From NCBI GenBank assembly GCA_012934845.2, contig WNNJ02001774.1, positions 1-64,000 of the forward strand: 64,000 bases of DNA, read 5' to 3'. The stretch comes from Pomphorhynchus laevis. Lineage: Eukaryota; Acanthocephala; Palaeacanthocephala; Echinorhynchida; Pomphorhynchidae. Shown in pieces: positions 1 to 11,157 of this stretch. A model generated the notes under the pieces. That model did not search any database, had not been told where the DNA came from, and saw only the letters and a list, made by a program, of their open reading frames with translations. The position numbers and the translations under genes were made by a program. How positions within the stretch are numbered: position 1 is the first letter of the stretch; each line of letters begins with the position of its first letter.

Positions 1-2560
1 TGACCATTGTAATATCGTTAGAGATCTAACTATAATGTGACTCTAATGTGAAATTAAAATTTTTTCATTATGGAAACGACAATTTTAGATTTTACAAGTT
101 ATTTTATAACCTTGTTCGACAAATCAACAAAATTTTAAACCTGATTTATTTTAAAGTGCTTACGAACGGAATTGACCAAAATCAAATATTTTTGAGCTAT
201 GACATAAACATTTACAATAAATGCCATTAGACAACAAACTTAAAAAAACTGCTACCTCATACATTGATTGTTTAAAATTAAAATTTCCGACTCTAAACAA
301 CGAGAATAATTTATAAATTAAACTAATTCTTAATTAGATTTTTTTAATTAAAAAATAATTAATTTTGTTAATTAATTTTTATTAAAAATTAATTAATACT
401 CACTTAATATTCTTATTTCCATTTATGTTGATGTGGCACAATTTACTATCGCCGATCGCTTAAAAATACCTGCTGTGCATTATATTCAATACGGTAAATC
501 TTATTTTAACTTTTTATTTTGTATCTTCTAATTTTAGTTAATAAATCAACTGTTGCTTGAATGCCACTTTGTTTCTTAGCAGTTTTAAAGTACTTTTAGT
601 AAAATCGTGTCTTGCATTATTTTAAAAGCACCAACAACCTATATAATATCTGTCTTTAATATTTAAATATCGATAATCTACAATCGACTTGTATTTCGAT
701 AATGAAACCCAATAGATTTGCTGTGCAGATTTTTGAATTGCATTTAAGAAATTTATTTCCTGCTGCTGAAACATCACCAGGAAATTTGTAAGATACTTTT
801 AAAACACATGACATATAAATATAAAATATTTAAACATCATATGGTTTCATAGATGTTTCATACAATAAAATTGTATGTTTTATACAATTAAATCATAAAT
901 TAAAAAATACTTTTGTAAAGTTATTTCTTGAATAATTTTCAATAAAATTTCAAAACTGCCATATTAAAATATAGATGCTTATCATGTTTATTTTGATTAA
1001 AATTAATCCATTTAATTTATGCTGGCAACTTCTAACGTTGTTGTCTTAGCATAATTCGATATATCATATTATATGTAAACATATTGATAATTGTATTATC
1101 AAAATGATATCATCTGGCCGACGTGAGCTTTTCGCAATCTTTGCCTTTTACTGCCTAAATATATATACTACGAATCTATGAATTATTAATATCGCAAGAT
1201 GGCGAATGGCTATGAATTACAATGTCTAAGCACTTTGAATTACAAAACACTTTGAATAAATTATATAAATTATATACACTTTATATAAATTAATGAAAAA
1301 ATATAATGTTTTTTTTCTACACTTTTATTTATTTAATTTTCATTAGAAATCAATTAGACTAATCAGGAAAATGTCTTTTGTATCAAATTTTGACCATCGT
1401 TGTGTTTAAATAGATGTGCCTTTTTAATCGAACATTTTTTGTTTTTAATCAAAACGAAATATATAAACGATTGAAACAGTAATCAATAAATGTAATAAAG
1501 TTATCAATAGAGATTAACTTATAGATTGAATTTTACGATTAAATAAACTATTTTATTTAATTTTTATGTAAAACCTAAAAGTAAGTTGTAACTGATTTAG
1601 CTTGTAGTGCAACATTGAAAACTAGAAAAATTTAAATTATATAACGTTAAAGGTTTAATTTTATCTATTAGTGGTTTAATTGTTGATAATCTATTCATAA
1701 CATCGAACTTACATGTTTTTTTTATAAAAACCCAATAGAAATTAACAATTTGGCTAAAGCGATTAGAAACCACAAATATGAAAGGCAATAACGGAAATTA
1801 GTTTAATTGGGAATAGACAAATCGGTAAATGTAAATATGTTTAAATTATTATAATATAAAATATTAAATATGATAAATTTAATTTTTCTACAGCATAGCC
1901 CCTTGTCTTTAGTTCTCTAGTTTTAACCGTGAAATTAACAGCAATTATATTAGATATAAGAGTGATATTAACATACTAAAATTTAATTAATTTATTATTA
2001 CAAACAAATTTATTAATAAATAAACATATATTACGTGTTCAGCACATAAGATAAAATTAAATTAATTGATTATTTTATAAGATGAATATGATGTGTTAAA
2101 ATTACATAAACAAATGGATTTTATAATTAAGTATTTTCCATATTTAGGTGCGATGTTACGCGTTTTAAGCTATCTCGTTCTAAGCGAAAGTTAATTCGCC
2201 GAGTTGTTCAAATCGTCAATCAAAATGCTAAGCGAAATCATAGTAAGATATTTTATTATAGCGATTATATTTTAAGATGATGATAACATTTATATAAAAG
2301 ACAAACGTCATAGTATACCCTTATAAAGAGGTTCTAGAGTATCTTCGTTAATAATCATGAGGGTAATTATAAATCTGAGTGGTATTCGTTTATGAAATTG
2401 CAAATTAATTGAAATACTACTTGATCAACTAATTGAGTTTATATATGATTTATTATAAAAATAAAGATAAATAAAATAGAATAAATAATTGTATACAATG
2501 TTATATAAAAAATCAATTATTATGAATTGTAAAGGAATAATTCAGCAGTTTATTTGAATA
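1..2560. other. AT-rich stretch without recognised gene
   Basis: Long A/T runs with scattered stops in all frames. The open frames present are short (about 60 codons), of AT-biased composition, and resemble no family I know. A few GC-richer words occur near 1110-1140 and 2150-2220, but none form a recognisable exon or element. Confidence 0.6.
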
Positions 2561-2589
2561 ATTCAGCTTTTTTTGGAACACATCAGTTC

Positions 2590-2675
2590 CTTTATCAATA
2601 GGAACTGCTGTATTATCAGGTTTTGGCACCTATTCCTCGACCTCAAAATACAGCGAAGCCAAATTCATGCTAATG
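2590..2675 (-). ncRNA. PLE 3'-tail pseudoknot, diverged copy
   Basis: This copy of the structured tail RNA lies just downstream (minus-strand sense) of the PLE reading frame that follows. Its arms are GCTGTATT (2607-2614) and AATACAGC (2647-2654), a perfect 8-bp pairing. Most other copies use CTGCTATG with CATAGCAG at the same place, so both arms have changed while pairing is kept. The GTC|GAGGAA segment is retained, while the GAAA and CTGATGA segments are altered. The function is inferred only. Confidence 0.5.
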
Positions 2676-2699
2676 GCGTATTTCTTCTGGTGAAATTTA

Positions 2700-3525
2700 A
2701 AATACAAAGTAAATTAGTTTTTACCCATCCATAAAAAATTTCCGCTAATGATTTTAAATTTATTTTTAATACTATTGTGTTGATTTATATTTTTTACTAT
2801 TTGCTGCTTGATGTTACTTTTATAGTAACCTAGTTTAAAATATGCATCTATTAAATTATTTAAATGATTTTGAAGGAAACCAATATCATTACATATTGTT
2901 GCAATTCTTAAAATTTCATTATTTAATGTATTATATTTTATATTATATGGTATGCATGAATGCTCATGCAAAAATATGTTTCTTGTAAATTTAAATATGT
3001 CATCTTTACGATATAAATTAATAGTAGTTTTAGTTATGTTAATTTAATGTTCATATCTAGATATACACCTTCTTTATCATTAATATTGTTTTGTTAAGAA
3101 TAAGGCTTTCTGGATAAATTTGTTCACTAATTGAATAAAAATTATTAGAATTAAATACACATATATCATCAATGTATCGAAACATATATTTCATATATTT
3201 ATATTGTTTAGATTTAGTTTTTACACAGTTATGAACAAATTCATATTCTATAAAGCTTAAAATCAAGTCAGCTATAATTGGGCTAATATTTCCACCCATT
3301 GGAACACCGTTTACTTGTCTAAATATAGATGTCCCTACTTTTAAATAATTTTGATTTATCAAAATATTAAGGATTCTATTAATTCAATTTTATCCATATA
3401 TTTATATTTATTTGATGGTTTAATTTTTGTTAGATATGCGTTAATTCTTCTAACGCTTCTTTAAAATCTGCTAAATCTAGATTTTTATAAAGCGTACTAA
3501 AATCGTATGTATTTATATTTTGAAA
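2700..3525 (-). pseudogene. Penelope-like retroelement RT, 5'-truncated (Naiad-like family)
   Basis: Minus-strand frames encode most of a reverse transcriptase. Around 3057-3362 are FRQVNGVPMGGN (the primer-grip region of PLE RTs), SPIIADLILSFIE and the catalytic FRYIDDICVF. A downstream frame at 2714-2971 carries the family C-terminus, ending near KIISGNFLWM. Upstream, near 3450-3525, sequence similar to a YDFSTLYKNLDL motif is visible. The 5' half of the element is missing, as expected from incomplete target-primed reverse transcription. At least two frame breaks separate the pieces. The RT signature matches a large invertebrate group of RTs whose members carry a GIY-YIG-type nuclease segment upstream; clade assignment is from memory. 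It lies 5' of unrelated AT-rich DNA and is surely inactive. Confidence 0.8.
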
Positions 3526-3529
3526 ATTT

Positions 3530-4595
3530 ATTCTTTTTGTGTGATCAAAAAATTACGAAATGTGAAATAATTATAGTCTTTATATATTGTAAGTTTTTCA
3601 GGCAAAACTTACAATATATGAATGTTATATCAAATGTTATATATAACTTGGTAAGAAAAATCATTGCATTCTATTATTTGATATTCATTGTACGATCGAT
3701 GCTTGCGTCATTCGTTTATACTATTTATTAAATGATAAAATGCGATTTTGATTATTTCTGCAAATTTTATCCTTTACTAAAACACAATTTAATACGACGA
3801 ATAATTATTCCATTTAACTATGCCACTGATCATCGACATAGCTTATCAGACATATAACATTTTATAAAATTAACTTTTTTTAAATATGTTATTTAATATA
3901 ATTGCTTATTTAGGTGGCTATTATGTTTATATTATTTTAATAAAAATAGTTCTATAATTTAGGTATTTTGAATATTAAATATTTAAATATTTAACTAATT
4001 TTAATATTTTTTTAGATATAAATATTACTCTAGATATAAATTATATTAATTTATGATTATATCATTATTTATAAATTATATCGCGATAGTGGAAATTTTA
4101 AAACTAGTTTAAGAAGTTTAAAAATTGTATGAAGTTAAGTTTTCATAAGCACTAATTTACATGAAACAATTAAATACAAAAATTTTATAATTTTATAGAG
4201 AATTTTACTTTTTTTTATCAAAAGCGTCATTTCATTAGCTTTCGATTAATTCTTTGTTAATTTTAAAGATATCTCGCAGACAAATTTATAGTAACTTAGA
4301 AATTTGCATTATCTGGTGTAAATATATCATTTTTTCGCATAAATATAAATAAAATTTTGTATTCCATGTGTAATTTTTAAAATTGTAAATATATCTTTAT
4401 ATTAATCTTTATATTTTTAAAATTTTATATTTTCAAAAGGTTATCTTTATATATAATGTTATATCATTCAGTTTTGAACCAGTAGTAAAAACCATCGCTT
4501 TTTATATTTTAATGTTTCATATCCCTGAATTTGACCTTTTGTGTTTTATAAGAGAGATCAATTCAAAGAGTAATTTTATATTTCTCCGTTTTTAA
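3530..4595. other. AT-rich DNA, nothing recognised
   Basis: There is no frame with coding character. It separates the truncated PLE from the exon pair that follows and may hold upstream exons or regulatory DNA of that gene, but nothing in the sequence shows this. Confidence 0.5.
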
Positions 4596-4602
4596 TTGAA
4601 AG

Positions 4603-4919
4603 CGAATAGGAGCGAAGTTGATGATAATGATTGTGATGAAAGTCGTTTGTTGTTACAAAACGCCTGCAAGCAAACATTTGAAAGCCTGAAAAAGTGTGAA
4701 ATTGACGCGATTAGGTCAACTAAATCGTATTCTCTTGCAAAGCATATCCTAGAGATTGATGGTGATAAGAATCGATTAAAAATTGGTTTGAAATTGTTTA
4801 CGTTGTTAGTATTTATGTTATGTATTTAGATCAATTTGGTAAGCTAAGCGGTAAGCATACACGTTGGGTTCGAAAACTGTTCCGATTACACGCACAGGGA
4901 AAGCTTCAAAATGAAATGG
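4603..4919 (+). CDS. Unrecognised host gene, two visible exons with a 44-bp intron
   Basis: Two open segments are joined by a consistent splice. Exon A (about 4603-4785) encodes a polar, acidic then basic stretch including DDNDCDESRLLLQNACKQ and ending at KNRLKI plus one base. The intron is 4786-4829 (44 bp, GT...TTTAG). Exon B (4830-4919) completes the split codon as D and continues QFGKLSGKHTRWVRKLFRLH to QNEM, ending in phase 1 before GTATAC. Phase agreement, the GT/AG borders and the sudden rise in codon regularity argue for a real gene. Further exons must lie outside these limits. I do not recognise the protein; Trp, His and clustered Arg/Lys in exon B suggest a basic helical domain. The left exon border is uncertain, with AG at 4601-4602 or 4608-4609. 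Confidence 0.5.
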
Positions 4920-4924
4920 GTATA

Positions 4925-5560
4925 CTTGATTTTATTTTATATTTTAATTTTCCTATATATTTAATTATTATAAATTAAATAATATAAAATCAAAATTTGT
5001 TTAGAAACTACTTAAAATAAACTACTTAAATTATTGTTAAAATAATCATAAAATGTTATAATAATTATTTTAAAATGTATTTTTGAGCTAGTGAAAAATT
5101 AATATTAAAGTTAATAAAGATTCTTTTAAATATAGATTAATTGTTTCTATCTTTTAAACACGATTTATGTAAATAACTGTTTATTAGAGATTTTCAGAGA
5201 GTATCATCCATAAATGATATCTTATATTATCAATAAGACTATTTCATTAAGATTTATTTTAAATCAATTTTTATAGTTCGATTCTCCCATATAAATTATT
5301 AATTTAACAAAATAAAATTAAGTTTTGTTTAAAAAATTACTTTACAAATTCATTATTTAACTAAGATTAAATCTTATTAAATCTTATTAATCTTCTTTAA
5401 TCTAATTAAATTAAGTTGGTGTTCTTCGCAAATAATTTTCTGGACTTTTACATCGTAGAGTGATAGCGGTATCATAATGATTATATTGATAGATTTATTA
5501 ATTTTTTAAGTAACTCACGCAGACAGACTGCTGAGAAGTCCTCTGAAATAAACAAAAAAT
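4925..5560. other. AT-rich DNA, possible intron or spacer
   Basis: Nothing is recognised. If the gene at 4.6-4.9 kb continues on the plus strand this is its next intron, opened by the GT at 4920-4921. Confidence 0.4.
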
Positions 5561-5574
5561 AAAAAAATGATGTG

Positions 5575-6125
5575 ACTGAAGTCCATACCACGTAGCCGAT
5601 GTTAGAACGATGACAAATTCGGATCTCATTATTAGCTTAGCTGCATGGCCTGGTTACTCAGTAGAAAAGTGAGAAGCATGAATTTAAAGGAAGTGAGATT
5701 AATGTGGCAATGAAGTTTAAATAGAAGAGAATTCCAAATTAGAGGCATAGAAATGAGATAAGAAAAAATACTAAAGTTCGAATGATTACGAGGAATGTGT
5801 AGCGGGAACCGATTGTTTGAGCGAAGTGTTCAGGAGGACGAATGTCCAACACCGTGCAATTTTAGTTGAAAATATGGAGGGAATGATAAAATAAACGAAA
5901 AAAAACGAGAACGACATAGTAATATAATAAAACTTGATTATGTACATAAGGCCAATGAAAGCTGATAAGTTCAGTGAAGATGGGATCAAAACGCTGGCGT
6001 CGAAAAAGCATGCTTGCTGCAGTTCAAATAAAGCGATTTAGAGGGGCAGTAACACAACATGGGGAGTTTGAGAAAAGTGAGGTGCAATAGTCGAGACGAG
6101 GTAGCAGGAGAGACGACATTATATT
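5575..6125. repeat. GC-richer block, probable decayed interspersed repeat
   Basis: Composition changes abruptly to a purine-rich, G-containing strand on the plus side (pyrimidine-rich on the minus) for about 550 bp, then returns to AT-rich. A minus-strand open frame at 5786-5989 is low-complexity and hydrophobic and I do not trust it. The sharp borders and composition suggest an inserted element. I cannot name the family; a LINE remnant is possible on the minus strand around 6000-6120. Confidence 0.3.
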
Positions 6126-6406
6126 GTTGGAAATGAAAAATTTGTTTTTTTCAAATGCGATAGTGTAATTATAGAAATAGATTAGATAGTGTAATAGAAT
6201 GAAATAGAATTTTTGAGTTTTTAAATACCACCAAATCGTGCTATTAAAAAAAATAAATATTAAGATAATTTATTTATAATTTGGTTAGACTACTTTCAAA
6301 TTGAATTTTATTTCTATTAATTTAGCAAATAACTCCTAATTAACTCTACAACTTTTCCTTTATATGATTTTTAAAATCTGTAACAATGAGACTTTTGTCT
6401 CTTCAG

Positions 6407-6726
6407 ATATAATTGATTCAATTAAGTATCGTCCAAGAGCAAACAATGACATCGAGATTATTGATTATTTCTTTAAACATCTAGAGAAAAAAGGCTTTCA
6501 GGTAATTGAAAACATTAGAAAGAAATTTGTGTATAACAAATTTACGAAAAAAGTTCAATTTTAGTTTCAAGTTATACCCGTAGGGGATGTTAATACAAGA
6601 AACGTAAGAATGTTTCAACATGAATACAGTATCTTTTTGAAATATCAGAGTTCTGTACATAAGGAAGAAGCATTGGAGAACAGTTTTCAACGTTTTTGCA
6701 ACTTTCTTGTAAAATCAAATTTAATT
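6407..6726 (+). CDS. ATE1: Arginyl-tRNA--protein transferase 1-like fragment (two exons)
   Basis: The ATE1 family transfers arginine from Arg-tRNA to N-termini of proteins in the N-degron pathway, in cytosol and nucleus. Exon 1 (6407-6501) follows a pyrimidine tract and CAG and encodes IDSIKYRPRANND through HLEKKGFQ. The intron is 6502-6564 (63 bp, GTAATT...TTTTAG). Exon 2 (6565-6726) encodes FQVIPVGDVNTRN, then SIFLKYQSSVHKEEAL and SFQRFCNFLVKSNLI, ending before GTAAGT. The segment aligns in my memory with the ATE1 C-terminal domain entry, where animals have roughly EVRLVPVS...SLYVKYQ.AIH...FTRFLCSSPL. The catalytic GSFHQQY block should be in the next exon, and I did not find it downstream. 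So this is either part of a gene with long introns or a decayed partial copy. Confidence 0.6.
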
Positions 6727-6920
6727 GTAAGTTTTTTCTTTTTACAAATTTATCAAAAATAAATTTTTAAAAAATTCCTTATAAACGAACATAAAAAGAT
6801 CTGTTACACTACACAATCTATGTTTTGATTTGTGTGGTTTGTATTAATTCACACAAACGAGCAACTGCGCATATTTCGATTATTTTATCTATTTAAACCA
6901 TTCTAGTAACGGCCATCAAA

Positions 6921-7105
6921 AGATTGACTTCTATAAGAATCGTTCATTTATATTATACACTATAAAACAATGTACATTTCGCGAATGGGGGAAATGGTTA
7001 GAAATAACTGAGCAGAAGGATTGACTCCTATAAACATCGTTCATTAATGATACACTATAAAACATTTCGCGAATGGGGGAAATAATTACCAACAACTGAA
7101 TTAGT
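6921..7105. repeat. Two-copy tandem repeat of about 90 bp
   Basis: Copy 1 (about 6921-7016) and copy 2 (about 7018-7105) share GATTGACT.CTATAA, ATCGTTCATT, CACTATAAAACA and TTTCGCGAATGGGGGAAAT in the same order. They differ by small indels. It lies just past the ATE1-like exon pair. No coding potential is seen. Confidence 0.7.
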
Positions 7106-7556
7106 AAATTAGTAACTTGTCCGTTATTTTAAGAGCAACTAAGTGAAAACTAGTAACTAGTTTTATAATTTAACTAATTTCATAACTATTATAAAATCCA
7201 TATATTTGTACTTATATATGCTTATATATGTATATGTTTGTATATATATGTATGTATACTGTATTTATAGATATGATTCACCGACATATTGAGCCTCGCA
7301 TATACTGTGAAATATATCTCGCATATTTTTTACAAAGCTATGTCAAACAAGTGCACTATATTTTCATGCGACGCATCCATATTAAACAAGACTGTTCCCT
7401 TAGAGGGTTCACCAGATACATATCGCGTTTATCATCTGAATCGCCCCCTTTTGTGTTGAAGTAAAAATATATTTGTTCGCATGTCATTGGAGATAATGCT
7501 TAATCGCTTTCTGACCAATGTCAGAAAATCGGCTGTCTTCTTGCCCTTTAATGATT

Positions 7557-7692
7557 AGTATTGTACATTATAGAATAGCAAATATTATAGAATAGCAAAT
7601 ATTTAGAATAGCAAATATTATAAAATAGCAAATATTATAAAATAGCAAATATTATTTAGAATAGCAAATATTATAGAATAGCAAATATTATA
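7557..7692. repeat. Minisatellite, unit about 17 bp
   Basis: Seven or so head-to-tail copies of a unit close to ATTATAGAATAGCAAAT, with G/A variation in TAGAA/TAAAA and one unit lacking the ATTA start. Confidence 0.85.
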
Positions 7693-7955
7693 ATATTATA
7701 TCCCTATTTAAACTAAAAAAGCTTGACTTAACGTGAACTTTACCTTTTAATGTCTTATATAATGTAATGTATGATGTTTATATAATATAATGTATAATTA
7801 TATAATGTCTTATTGATTACATTTATGTTTTAACCTCTGAGAAAAACAATTTAAAAACATTTTAAAAATATAATTGTTTAAATTTTTTAAACAATTAATT
7901 TTATAATTTATTATTTAATATAAAATTATTTCAATATATCATTATTTTGATAATT

Positions 7956-8175
7956 TAAATAATGAAGAATGGATCCGCTTTATCATCGGGTGCTAATTCA
8001 AATAATGAAGAATGGATCCGCTTTATCATCGGGTGCCTCTACGTCTTTCGACAATGCGACTTTTGGTTTTGAAGTGTGCTTACATAAGTGTCAATAGAGA
8101 GTGCATGTTCGATGTTTGAACTTCGTACATAGAGTTTGTAATGCACACACCTCACTCTGCCACCCGAGGCTCATA
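7956..8175 (+). repeat. SINE-like repeat, copy 1 (duplicated 5' end)
   Basis: This is the first of three copies of a dispersed element of about 170-200 bp (others at 35.9 and 46.0 kb). All copies share CATCGGGTGC, ACGTCTTTCGACAA, GTGTGCTTACA and a GTTTGAAC segment that resembles the polymerase III B box best in the 46-kb copy. Here the first about 40 bp occur twice in a row (7956-7995 and 7997-8036), from AATAATGAAGAATGG to CATCGGGTGC. This suggests re-insertion or template jumping. Calling it tRNA-derived is an inference from the B-box-like word. Confidence 0.5.
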
Positions 8176-8374
8176 ATTAAAATTAAATAATTAATCGTAA
8201 TATAAATAAAATTATTCGCATTTTAATTGTTTGCTGTAAATCACTAAACACAACATTTTTTAGGTGTTTTTTATTTAAATATATTCTTTAAGCAAACGTT
8301 AGCTGAAAATTATATTAAGATTATAATTTAAAACGCCAACTTTTAATTTCACTTTTAATTTTCAAAACATATAA

Positions 8375-8400
8375 ATTGAGTGCTTTAAAAAGCACTCAAT
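8375..8400. repeat. Perfect 26-bp palindrome
   Basis: ATTGAGTGCTTT followed at once by AAAAAGCACTCAAT forms a hairpin with almost no loop. It lies directly against the end of the minus-strand open frame that starts at 8401, so it may be a terminal hairpin of a small element or a transcript end. Confidence 0.6.
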
Positions 8401-8769
8401 TCAGCAATTAAAATGCTGAATGTATTTTAACATTTTGCATATCAAGTTTGTGTAGTTTACATTTGTTCCTATTTTAATTATAGAACATAAACTACGGATC
8501 TCGGACGGGATGTTTCCATGAATTATATCGATACAACGGTCGTATAATTGCTGTTTCAGTTTATGATGTTCTACCTGAGGGGTTGTCGTCAGTATATTTT
8601 TTCTATGACCCAGAATTCTCGAATTTATCTTTAGGAACAGTATCTGCACTTCGGTAATACCAACACATTGGCATAACAATGTGATATAACAATTCTCTCT
8701 TTTGTATTTAGAGACATTCTCCAAATTAAGCAGACGCGGAGATCTAACAGAAACTTTAAATTCTACCAT
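8401..8769 (-). CDS. Hypothetical 122-codon open frame
   Basis: An ATG-started frame on the minus strand with mixed composition and no low-complexity tract, unusual for this AT-rich window. It is basic, with KVSVRSPRLLNLENVSKYKR near the start, a Cys pair in LLCQCVG, and a His/Lys-rich middle (TTPQVEHHKLKQQL). I recognise no domain. The frame runs up to the palindrome at 8375-8400. It could be an exon of a host gene or a captured fragment inside a small mobile element. Confidence 0.3.
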   Translation of the reverse strand: MVEFKVSVRSPRLLNLENVSKYKRENCYITLLCQCVGITEVQILFLKINSRILGHRKNILTTTPQVEHHKLKQQLYDRCIDIIHGNIPSEIRSLCSIIKIGTNVNYTNLICKMLKYIQHFNC

Positions 8770-8794
8770 TTGGGATTATTTTGCTATCATAATA

Positions 8795-8925
8795 AGAAAT
8801 TAGCGTATAAGGTAAGTGATTATAAAGTAGGTGTTTTATTGCACTAGATAACATTAAGATCCTGATAAGTAGGGGTTTTATCGCAGATAAAACACCTACT
8901 TTATAGCAGATAACGCTGAGATCCT
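8795..8925. repeat. Inverted repeat around 8.8-8.9 kb
   Basis: TATAAAGTAGGTGTTTTATTGC on the left is matched by its complement near 8891-8912, GCAGATAAAACACCTACTTTATA with slight differences. AGATCCTGATA also appears twice in direct order between and after the arms. It looks like a small foldback element overlapping a minus-strand open frame of no recognised type. Confidence 0.55.
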
Positions 8926-9229
8926 GATACTTCAGGATAATGTTAAATTTTTCTGTAAAATTGGGAATCATTTAGCAACAAGTCTAAAAAACTTTCGAGT
9001 TATTGCAACCTATAAGAATCTTAATTCTTAATCCATAAAATCTGCTCTATCTCAATTATCTGAAATTATAAAAGGACAACTTATGAATTCAGTTAATTTC
9101 AGTTGTAAATTACACGCATCAATTGCTACTAAAAATAGCATTCAATGAAATGCCTTTAGCAACATTTAATTAATAATAAAATAGTTAAATATGCAAGAAA
9201 GGTAAGAATATGTAAATATGGTAAATAAG

Positions 9230-10110
9230 GCTTTTAAATAAGATAAATAAATGAGATAAGTAAGATAAATAACTTAGATATGATAAATATTCATAAATAT
9301 CACTTTTCGTAAATTTATAGAATAATACATATTAGATATATTAATATAATAAGATAAATAAGATAAGTAATATAAATAAAATAAATAATATGAGCAAGAT
9401 AAATAAGATAATAAGATAAATAAATATATAATCAAGACGAATAAATAAAATCATAAGATAAATAAATAAGATAATAAAATAAGACAAATATGTTAGATAT
9501 AAAATTATCTATAAATATAACTTTTCGTTATATTTATAACGAAAAGTTATATTTTTTATTTATTTGTATAAAAAATAAAATTACATGATTAATAAATTAG
9601 ATAAGTAAGATAAATAAAATAAATAAGTAAGATAAATAAATAAGATAAATAAAACATATATATAATATGAATAAGGTAAGTTAGATAAATAAGATAAATA
9701 AACTAGATAAATAATATGAATAAAATAAAAAACAGATAAATAATATGAATAAGATAAATAAGAGAAAAATAACAGATAAAAAATATGAATAAGATAAATC
9801 AGATAAAAAGCAGACATATGATATGAATAAGATAAATAAAATAAATAAACCGAAATAAGATAAATAAACAAAATAATTAAACAAGATAAATAATATGTAT
9901 AAGATAAATAAGATAAAAAAGCAGATAAATAATACGAATAAGATAAATAAGAAAGATAAGATTAACAAACATATAAATAATACGAATAATATAAATAAGA
10001 TAAAATGGGTAAAGAAATGAGTAATATGAATGACATAAATAAGATTAATAAATAAGATAAATAATATCAATAAATAAACAGTATAAATAAATAAGATAAA
10101 TAAAATTAAA
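9230..10110. repeat. GATAAATAA-type satellite, block 1a
   Basis: Degenerate tandem array built from AAGATAAATAA and AATAATATGAATAAGATAAA words, continuing for about 0.9 kb. The long minus-strand frames across it (up to 154 codons of Leu, Ile, Phe, Tyr, Ser) simply read the repeat and are not genes. Confidence 0.85.
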
Positions 10111-10111
10111 A

Positions 10112-10165
10112 ACAGTGGGCTTGTAAGCGCGCCGTTCGCACGCATTTGCCACTTGAAAAATAAAT
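10112..10165. repeat. GC-rich spacer motif inside the satellite, copy 1
   Basis: A segment with GCGC.GTTCGCACGCATTTGCC, then ACTTGAAAAAT, interrupts the satellite. The same segment starts block 2 at about 11510-11550. Related words are seen near 26785 (GGCACGCATTTGCGACGTTA) and 29093 (GGCATGCATTTGATACGTAA). It appears to be the conserved end of an element. Confidence 0.65.
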
Positions 10166-10174
10166 TTATCTTAT

Positions 10175-10500
10175 CTTTAAAAATAATATGAATAAGATAA
10201 ATAAGATTAATAAATAAGATATATAAGATAAATTAATAAACAAGATAAATTAACAAGATAAATAAAATATATATTATATATTATATATAATATATATTAT
10301 ATTCTCCGGAACAGAATTAAGATAAATAGGATAAATACGATAAAGAACAGATAAATAACATGAATTAGATAAATAAGATAAATAAGATAAAAGACACAAA
10401 TAATATGAATAAAATAAGAATAAGATAAGAATAAGATAAGATAAGAATAAGATAAGATAAGAATAAGATAAGATAAGAATAAGATATGAATAAGACAGCA
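10175..10500. repeat. GATAAATAA-type satellite, block 1b
   Basis: The array resumes after the GC-rich motif. Near 10405-10490 it changes to a tight AAGATAAGAATAAGATAAG arrangement. An AT-only palindromic run (TATATTATATATTATATA) sits at about 10266-10300. Confidence 0.8.
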
Positions 10501-10504
10501 CGAC

Positions 10505-10790
10505 AGCTCGTGCTGTCTACAAGGTGGAGGAGCGTGCGCTTAGCGACTTACATTCAGAGGTTTAGTGAGGAGTTAGTATCGTCGAAGTTGTGTAGCTACA
10601 GGGCCACACTGATATGATCACCCTGTAGTGATGAGTAGACTAAGGTCAAAACGCTCCATTGGGGACTAGGCGTCTGTAATTTGCGCATCCCGGGTTAAGC
10701 TTCCCGACGAAGGTTGCATAAAAGCATGCAGGTTTATACTTTTCTGTTCGTGTTAATTAAAAAAGTTGTATGAAATTCTTTCTTATTAAT
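10505..10790 (+). repeat. Interspersed repeat family B, copy 1
   Basis: GC-normal unit of about 260-280 bp, found again in reverse orientation at 16.2-16.46 kb. Shared words in order are GTGGAGGAGCGTG, ATTCAGAGGTTTA, CGAAGTTGTGTAG, GTAGTGATGAGTAGACTAAG and CGACGAAGGTTG, ending in AAAGCATGCAGGTTTATACTTTC. No open frame spans it. The GTGATGAG...CAAAAC spacing hints at a decayed hammerhead core, but stems are not convincing. Class unknown. Confidence 0.6.
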
Positions 10791-10854
10791 ATACGTCACC
10801 AGTAGTCAAAATTCATATAACCACTATATGTGGAGTGACGAAAATAAATTTAGC

Positions 10855-11142
10855 ATTTGCGCTAGAGCTTTAATTGTGCTTTGCATTTGCTGTATACAAG
10901 CGTGTTGCTTGATCAGCAACATCAGTTAGCTGACGATGGAAGGAACGACAACACACGTGCTGCCCACCCTGTAGAGGACAGCAAGTGTCTCCACCTTGTA
11001 GACTCCGCCATGGATGATCCGAAGCCATGACCGGTCCCAAGCCCGTGCTTAGAAAAGAGGAGGGTAGTATAAACAAGACCCGTTTATCAATTGGACGCAA
11101 CGAAAGAACTAAATCGACTGTATGCAAGTGCTGAATGAACAT
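10855..11142 (+). repeat. Possible LINE 3'-end fragment
   Basis: GC-normal piece between satellite and minisatellite containing CCATGGATGATCC, GAAGCCATGACCGGTCCCAA, and GAAAAGAGGAGGGT. The word run GGTCCCAAGCCC...GAGGGT is one I associate with the 3' ends of animal LINEs, from memory only. The minus-strand open frame over it (10870-11142) is probably incidental. Confidence 0.3.
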
Positions 11143-11157
11143 ACTAAACGACTTATC

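Noticed and set aside
9581-10145. Long minus-strand frames (96 and 154 codons) of Leu/Ile/Phe/Tyr/Ser
   Set aside because: They only read the GATAAATAA-type satellite, which lacks stop codons in some frames; no protein character.
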